From positions 340,606 to 392,649 of the forward strand of contig NZ_JH393260.1 of the NCBI RefSeq assembly GCF_000236035.1: a DNA stretch of 52,044 nt. Direction: 5' to 3'. Shown here piece by piece: positions 48,314-52,044 of this stretch. The notes beneath the pieces were generated by a model, which saw nothing but the letters and a program-made list of their open reading frames with translations, was not told the origin of the DNA and did no database searches. Each line of letters starts with the position of its first letter. Position 1 is the first letter of the stretch. Made by a program: the position numbers and the translations under genes. The stretch comes from Vreelandella boliviensis LC1 (GTDB lineage Bacteria > Pseudomonadota > Gammaproteobacteria > Pseudomonadales > Halomonadaceae).

Positions 48314-48505
48314 ATGGTATCTGAACGACCCTGAGCGGACATTCCGAGAAATGCAGCAGGCACACGAAATTTTTATATTAAGCCTAATAGAAATTAGTAT
48401 CTATTCGTATCTAAGACCTAGAGTAGATTTTGTAGACTGCATTTTTCGGATAAACATGCTGACAAGTTCATTCAATCACAGGATATGTAGCCTAATACCT
48501 GTTAG
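48314..48505 (+). repeat. Boundary repeat, copy B
   Basis: Co-linear with copy C over about 190 bases. Shared blocks: atggt, cgaccctgagcgg (48326-48338), atgcagcagg (48351-48360), and a 38-base 3' end (48468-48505) with 32 of 38 identities to copy C, ending ctaatacctgttag. A frame at 48261-48509 (82 aa) crosses it and overlaps the helicase; it is not considered a gene. It ends 21 bases before the HEPN-like gene. Confidence 0.8.
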
Positions 48506-48526
48506 TTGAAATCAAGGTTGAGACAT

Positions 48527-49201
48527 ATGAGTAAACTGAACGATCAGTTTGATGTTTTATCAAACACATTGCGATTATTGCCAGAAGAGATAATAAGGCT
48601 TGAATATTTCATAAAAGGTATAAACGAGCCTGAAGAAGGCATCAGCAATGTAGAAATTGCTTGCCTAAATATATTTAATAGTATTTACGGAATGATGTGT
48701 GCTCTAAAAGACGCAGAGTTGGTAGATTCTCTATATGAGCACGATGCAATAACTACGATATTGTGCATTCGCCATATCCTTCAGCATCAATCTGGCCGCC
48801 TAAAAAATAATCTAAGAGATGCTTGGTCAAGAAGTATTCAAGGGGCACCGGTACTAATAAAATACAATGTCACAGACCCGGGCATGGCAGACTCTCCACT
48901 TTATATTAGTGTAGTTTGGTTCCAGGAGGGTATTTCAAATAGCAATAATGCCAAAAGGCTCCCTGCTATAAACAAGTTTTGGAATCTTGAAGCTATAAAA
49001 GAACAAGTGGATGCTTCGCCTCATGGAGACTGGAGTTTAACCTATATTTGTGTTATGGCGCTCATAACCGAGGCGGTAAGAAAAATTGTTACTGAATATG
49101 GCAATGCCATCACAGCATCTGGTTACGATAGCAATGTCTATTTAGATCATTTTAAAACTGTTAATGCAATCGACCCTAAAGACTATGGCATCATCACCTA
49201 A
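48527..49201 (+). CDS. Unrecognised alpha-helical protein with HEPN-like motif
   Basis: A 224-residue protein of no family I can name. Secondary-structure feel is mainly alpha-helical in the first 100 residues; Arg82-x4-His87 (CIRHILQHQSGR) lies at the end of a helix, resembling the Rx4-6H motif of HEPN RNases. A second helical block (YICVMALITEAVRKIV) lies at about 173-188. The frame extends upstream to a TTG at 48506, but ATG 48527 has aaggttgag nearby. It is notably AT-rich (a sampled 60-base row has 21 G+C) compared with core genes (36 of 60 in relA). A nuclease-like gene follows, so a toxin/defence role is possible; this is a guess. Confidence 0.6.
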   Translation: MSKLNDQFDVLSNTLRLLPEEIIRLEYFIKGINEPEEGISNVEIACLNIFNSIYGMMCALKDAELVDSLYEHDAITTILCIRHILQHQSGRLKNNLRDAWSRSIQGAPVLIKYNVTDPGMADSPLYISVVWFQEGISNSNNAKRLPAINKFWNLEAIKEQVDASPHGDWSLTYICVMALITEAVRKIVTEYGNAITASGYDSNVYLDHFKTVNAIDPKDYGIIT

Positions 49202-49206
49202 AAAAG

Positions 49207-49283
49207 CCATTAAATTCCCTCCGGCCGCAAAATTCGCGGCCTCCACCGGACTGCCTACGAGTTGCTTCGGCAGCTGTTAATGG
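49207..49283. other. Structured intergenic element between the HEPN-like and nuclease-like genes
   Basis: Outer arms ccattaa (49207-49213) and ttaatgg (49277-49283) enclose two inner stems: ggccgc/gcggcc (49223-49241) and ctgcc/ggcag (49251-49273). It is much richer in G+C than the genes on either side. It may be a terminator/regulatory RNA structure or a recombination remnant. Confidence 0.5.
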
Positions 49284-49306
49284 TGGCGTTAAAGTTACTG
49301 AAAATT

Positions 49307-50284
49307 ATGAAAAGCCTACTAAAATCAAAAAAAAATGTGATTCCAGATCAGACTGTAAAGTCCAACTCACAAAATGGAAGTGATGCTGAAACGTTGGCGG
49401 CCTCATTAATGGTTTCCGCTTGTCGTGGCGAAGTTTGTTGGGGGACTAGAGAAGAGGACAATAGTAAGATTGATCTAATACTATCTACAGAGCACCCTTG
49501 GTATTCCAAGGAGAGAATGATTGTTCTGATACAGGTGAAATCTGGTGCGACCTATGGACAGAGGATGCCCCAAGGATTCAATCTGACTTCAGCAGCAATT
49601 AAGGCAGCTAAACGAACCTCGCATGATATATGCGTAATTTGGCTCTGTAGGGAGACAAACGAAGCTTTTTGGTCCTATGTTCACCCTGATTCAAGAATTT
49701 CTACTAGAACCTATGGATCATATCACCGAGTTTCACCAGCCACGCTCTATGATTTGGCAAGGTGTATGTCTAAGGCGACTACGAATGCATTTGGTGGCAC
49801 GGGTGTAATTATTCGAAGAAAAGAGGGGAATTATAGTAACCAAAGAAAGCTAGTTCACACTGGATATAAAAATATAGGCGAGGTTTTTTCCCCTGCACTG
49901 GGTAATATTGAGTTCACGCGTTTGGGTTGGCGTCATATGTTTCGTGCAAATAGAGCAGCAAAATATAAGCAATTTAGTTTAGATCTGATCCCATACTTGG
50001 ATAAAATTATCACTCAACCTTCAACTGATCACGCTATTACTAGTAATAAAGAGTGGGCAAGTGGCAACTTTATTTATCGTTCTACAGAGCATTTGTTGAA
50101 ATATGAGAAGGTGAGGTGTTCTGCCAAACAAAAAATGGGGATCCAGCCCATCACTGTTATCATAAAAGCAATAGAAGAAATTAGATATCCAAAATGCTGG
50201 CAAGCAAGCGCAATGTTGAGCCAACACATAGATAGAAGAGTTGTTTTAAAATCTGCGTATTACAAGCTCAAAGACGAGAGCTGA
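49307..50284 (+). CDS. Putative PD-(D/E)XK nuclease-like protein (DUF4365-like core)
   Basis: A 325-residue protein. Residues about 25-115 show a restriction-endonuclease-like core: Glu28 in DAETLAASLM, Asp56 in SKIDLILS, then Gln76-Val-Lys78 in IVLIQVKSG, the spacing of a D...(E/Q)xK active site as in DUF4365 and related nucleases. The remaining about 200 residues are unrecognised and may recognise targets. No good ribosome site exists; ATG 49280 would add nine residues, and a TTG at 49262 more. It is AT-rich like the preceding gene and lies 105 bases after it, on the same strand. Nuclease function is inferred from the motif only. Confidence 0.6.
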   Translation: MKSLLKSKKNVIPDQTVKSNSQNGSDAETLAASLMVSACRGEVCWGTREEDNSKIDLILSTEHPWYSKERMIVLIQVKSGATYGQRMPQGFNLTSAAIKAAKRTSHDICVIWLCRETNEAFWSYVHPDSRISTRTYGSYHRVSPATLYDLARCMSKATTNAFGGTGVIIRRKEGNYSNQRKLVHTGYKNIGEVFSPALGNIEFTRLGWRHMFRANRAAKYKQFSLDLIPYLDKIITQPSTDHAITSNKEWASGNFIYRSTEHLLKYEKVRCSAKQKMGIQPITVIIKAIEEIRYPKCWQASAMLSQHIDRRVVLKSAYYKLKDES

Positions 50285-50571
50285 AGGGCCGCCAGCGCTT
50301 GCGAATTGGGTTTGTCAGAGTTAAGGGAGCGACCCCGTAGTCAAGACATGGTTACCAAACAGCACACTGGGTCGATAAATGACACACAGCCCAACAACTG
50401 ACTCAATTACACATGACACTGTACGAAGATGCAACCGGAATTTAACAAGTGGCACGATGAGCGCTTATCCTCTGCGCTACCGCTTCAAACCGACATGTGT
50501 GCCAAGCATTGACTTAAAGACCGCTTTTGGCCGAACAACGACGGCCCGGGATAGGCCGTCGTTTGTCCTTA
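50285..50571. other. Gap between nuclease-like gene and recombinase
   Basis: No convincing gene is seen; an 84-codon plus-strand frame starting at 50379 lacks a ribosome site and any recognisable motif. The only clear structure is the hairpin at 50537-50563. A recombinase attachment site could lie here but no duplicated core was found. Confidence 0.4.
50537..50563. terminator. Strong hairpin beyond the recombinase 3' end
   Basis: Arms aacgacggcc and ggccgtcgtt (10 bp) flank a 7-base loop. It starts 9 bases after the recombinase stop in the minus direction. In the plus direction it is followed by tgtcctt. There is no clean T-run, so it may be a bidirectional terminator. Confidence 0.65.
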
Positions 50572-51192
50572 TTAAACTTCTGTCTGTTCTGCCATTTCCA
50601 ACGCATCATCGACCTCTATCCCTAGATACCTGACGGTGCTTTCCAGCTTTGTGTGACCCAGGAGCAGTTGCACTGCCCTTAAATTTTTCGTTCGACGGTA
50701 TATCAGCGACGCTTTGGTGCGGCGCATCGTATGCGTACCATACACTGACGCCTCCAGGCCTATTTCAGTGACCCATGCTTTCACGATACGGGCATACTGG
50801 CGTGTTGAAAGATGCTTTGCGCTATTGATGCGGCTGGGAAACAAGAAATCTTCGTTTCTGAGTTGAGCAAGCTGTATCCAATCCATAATAGCAATGCGGG
50901 TTTGCTCGGTTATTTCGAACTGGACAGGTCGATGCGTTTTTTGCTGCATCACGATGGCTCGTGGTGATATGCACGTACCATGGGCTATATCTCGTACTCG
51001 TAAATTGACAAGGTCGCAGCCCCGTAATTTGCTATCAATGGCTAAATTGAAGAGGGCAAGGTCTCTCGTCTTTTTGGCAAGCTGTAGGCGCACACGTATG
51101 GCCCAGATATCTCGAAGGCGCAGAGGCGCCTTCTGCCCAACCAACTTGCCTTTATTCCAAGGTGTAAATGAGATTTCAGTCGGAACGTTCAT
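50572..51192 (-). CDS. Tyrosine recombinase, catalytic-domain-only integrase
   Basis: A 206-residue site-specific recombinase. All catalytic residues are visible: Arg57 (SKLRGCDLVNL), Lys85 (QQKTHRPV), His154 and Arg157 (HTMRRTK), His180 (LLLGHTKLESTVRYL) and the nucleophile Tyr189. There is no separate N-terminal core-binding domain, only a short arm (FTPWNKGKLVGQKAPL), as in FimB/FimE-size recombinases. An ATG at 51207 exists, but ggagga lies 7 bases before 51192. It is opposite in strand to the flanking genes and lies between repeat copies B and C, so it may move or invert the module. Confidence 0.88.
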   Translation of the reverse strand: MNVPTEISFTPWNKGKLVGQKAPLRLRDIWAIRVRLQLAKKTRDLALFNLAIDSKLRGCDLVNLRVRDIAHGTCISPRAIVMQQKTHRPVQFEITEQTRIAIMDWIQLAQLRNEDFLFPSRINSAKHLSTRQYARIVKAWVTEIGLEASVYGTHTMRRTKASLIYRRTKNLRAVQLLLGHTKLESTVRYLGIEVDDALEMAEQTEV

Positions 51193-51263
51193 GGCATGAT
51201 CCTCCATCAGGTGGAGGTCAAAGAATGGCTCAATTCACGCTCGTCATGTGCTAAGGTTAATTC

Positions 51264-51453
51264 ATGGTCAGGGCTCGACCCAAAGCGGTTATTCTTGGAA
51301 ATGCAGCAGGAGCGCGAATTTTGGCTATACAGCCTAATGGAAGTTAATAGGCAAAAGAATAAAAGGATTGTAAGAATCTGGCAGGCTGCATTTGCCGGAA
51401 AAAGTGCCAGCACATTCATTCAATCATAAGATAGGCAGTCTAATATCTGTTAG
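51264..51453 (+). repeat. Boundary repeat, copy C
   Basis: Co-linear with copy B: cgacccaaagcgg at 51276-51288, atgcagcagg at 51301-51310, and the 38-base 3' end at 51416-51453 ending ctaatatctgttag. It starts 72 bases from the recombinase start codon and ends 8 bases before the next gene. A frame at 51196-51429 (77 aa) covers it and shares DPxRxFxEMQQ with the copy B frame; both probably derive from a decayed ancestral reading frame. Confidence 0.8.
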
Positions 51454-51461
51454 GAGATATA

Positions 51462-51929
51462 ATGGATTATCAACGTGCCCGTCTCCGGTATCAGTTCAGT
51501 AAGCTGGAGCCAGTACGGAATGGGATTTTCCCAGAGCACGGTGGAAATGTTGAGTTTGAGCTGTATTCCTTTTTTGAGATCTGCTATCACCTAAAAGACT
51601 GGGTTAAACATAGCCCTGAATACAGCGACTGGGGCAATGTCGAAGACTTTATTAATGAAAGTCCGGCAATGAGGATTTGTGCTGACATTTGTAACCGGCT
51701 TAAGCATAAGAATCTGCGGAAGAGAAGAAGCAACTCGGAAATTGGCGTCTTTCACTTGAAATCAAATATGACTATTGGTCCCGAGACAAGTATGGCAAGG
51801 GTCAGCATTGAGGAAGTCACGATAGAAACCGAACGTGGTGAGGAATGTTGCTATGCGTTGGCAAAAGAATGCCTCGAAGAGTGGGATAGTTACTTTTCTG
51901 AAAACGGGGTCAATCGTAGCTGCTCCTAA
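51462..51929 (+). CDS. Unrecognised small helical protein, HEPN/AbiV-like pattern
   Basis: A 155-residue protein with long helices (FELYSFFEICYHLKDWVKH, MRICADICNRLKHKNLRKR) and a C-terminal beta-rich part (IGVFHLKSNMTIG, ARVSIEEVTIETERGEEC) followed by a final helix. The Arg-Leu-Lys-His (79-82) at the end of a helix is HEPN-like in placement but not the canonical Rx4-6H. I recognise no named family. The start ATG follows copy C by 8 bases, with tagga as ribosome site inside the repeat end (51451-51455), so the repeat supplies its translation signal. The stop codon overlaps the left box of an attC-like hairpin. Confidence 0.65.
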   Translation: MDYQRARLRYQFSKLEPVRNGIFPEHGGNVEFELYSFFEICYHLKDWVKHSPEYSDWGNVEDFINESPAMRICADICNRLKHKNLRKRRSNSEIGVFHLKSNMTIGPETSMARVSIEEVTIETERGEECCYALAKECLEEWDSYFSENGVNRSCS

Positions 51930-51995
51930 CAATCGCAGGCACAGGGGCAAAATTGAAGCGCAGCGGAAATTTTGCCCGTGCTGCGGGTGTTGAGG
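51924..51995. other. Long imperfect hairpin, attC-like, at the island end
   Basis: Arms gggcaaaatt (51945-51954) and aattttgccc (51968-51977) are perfect; outward, cgcag/gcac pairs with gtgc/tgcg leaving an extra G and a 2-base bulge. The structure is bounded by TCCTAAC (51924-51930) and GTTGAGG (51989-51995), each one base off the attC consensus RYYYAAC/GTTRRRY. It may be an integron-type site or simply a terminator. Confidence 0.45.
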
Positions 51996-52044
51996 CTGTA
52001 GAAAAACCTCACTGACGGCTAAGTTTTGGTAGGATCGAGGAAAC

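Noticed and set aside
48261..48509. 82-codon frame overlapping the helicase 3' end
   Set aside because: It overlaps the helicase by 8 bases and then runs through repeat copy B; its only similarity is to the frame in copy C (51196-51429), so it is explained by the repeat, and the copies diverge as DNA without clear coding constraint.
49207..49295. attC site between the HEPN-like and nuclease-like genes
   Set aside because: A ggcgttaaag end is present and the region folds, but no RYYYAAC-type left box was found at the needed position, so only a structured element is reported.
50379..50633. 84-codon plus-strand frame beside the recombinase
   Set aside because: It runs through the 50537-50563 hairpin into the recombinase 3' end and has no motif or ribosome site.
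51196..51429. 77-codon frame in repeat copy C
   Set aside because: It overlaps the recombinase start on the other strand and shares only the DPxRxFxEMQQ stretch with copy B; probably a decayed ancestral frame within the repeat.
44344..52044. CRISPR array or tRNA attachment site in the island
   Set aside because: The repeat has three distant, diverged copies without regular spacers, and no tRNA-like cloverleaf was seen at either edge.

Overview
The window is about 52 kb of a gammaproteobacterial chromosome, most likely a Halomonas-type member of the Halomonadaceae. This is inferred from the order mucD-lepA-lepB-rnc-era-recO-pdxJ-acpS, a GacS/BarA-cysM-rlmD-relA-mazG block, a liu leucine-degradation operon and moderately GC-rich coding DNA. 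No database search was possible, so the genus is an inference.

Layout. (1) 1-7615: the 3' end of a MucD-type periplasmic protease, then translation, secretion and RNA-processing genes (lepA, lepB, rnc, era, recO) and cofactor genes (pdxJ with an unusual His-rich tail, acpS). (2) 7643-19270: a hybrid sensor kinase of the BarA/GacS type, cysM, rlmD, relA, mazG, ppc and a DUF924 gene. (3) 19307-23844: a RluF-type pseudouridine synthase, a small DUF1294 membrane protein, an autoregulated trpR-trpE-trpG operon with a clear Trp operator, and a small outer-membrane barrel protein. (4) 23924-33763: a minus-strand branched-chain catabolism cluster, liuR-A-B-C-D-E followed by an acyl-CoA ligase and a methyltransferase. 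(5) 34135-42501: plus-strand livGFKHM transporter genes, a strong terminator, then a valine operon (isobutyryl-CoA dehydrogenase, 3-hydroxyisobutyryl-CoA hydrolase, mmsB). Palindromes of one type lie in front of liuR, livG and the valine operon, so import and breakdown of leucine and valine look jointly controlled by LiuR. (6) 42686-44340: a glutathione transferase and a ketopantoate reductase.

From about 44.5 kb the window becomes an accessory island. It holds an OLD-family ATPase/Toprim nuclease with a UvrD-like helicase (a Gabija-like anti-phage pair), then an AT-rich pair of unrecognised genes: an alpha-helical protein with a HEPN-like Arg-x4-His motif and a protein with a PD-(D/E)XK-type nuclease core. 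A catalytic-domain-only tyrosine recombinase and a second small helical protein follow.

The most notable structure is a diverged non-coding repeat present three times (about 44.52-44.60, 48.31-48.51 and 51.26-51.45 kb). Each copy lies just upstream of the first gene of a module and ends in a CTAATAyCTGyT motif. The repeats divide the island into OLD+UvrD, HEPN-like+nuclease+recombinase, and the terminal small gene, which closes with a 72-nt attC-like hairpin. This suggests a modular defence-gene capture site. The HEPN-like/nuclease pair is the best candidate for an undescribed system.
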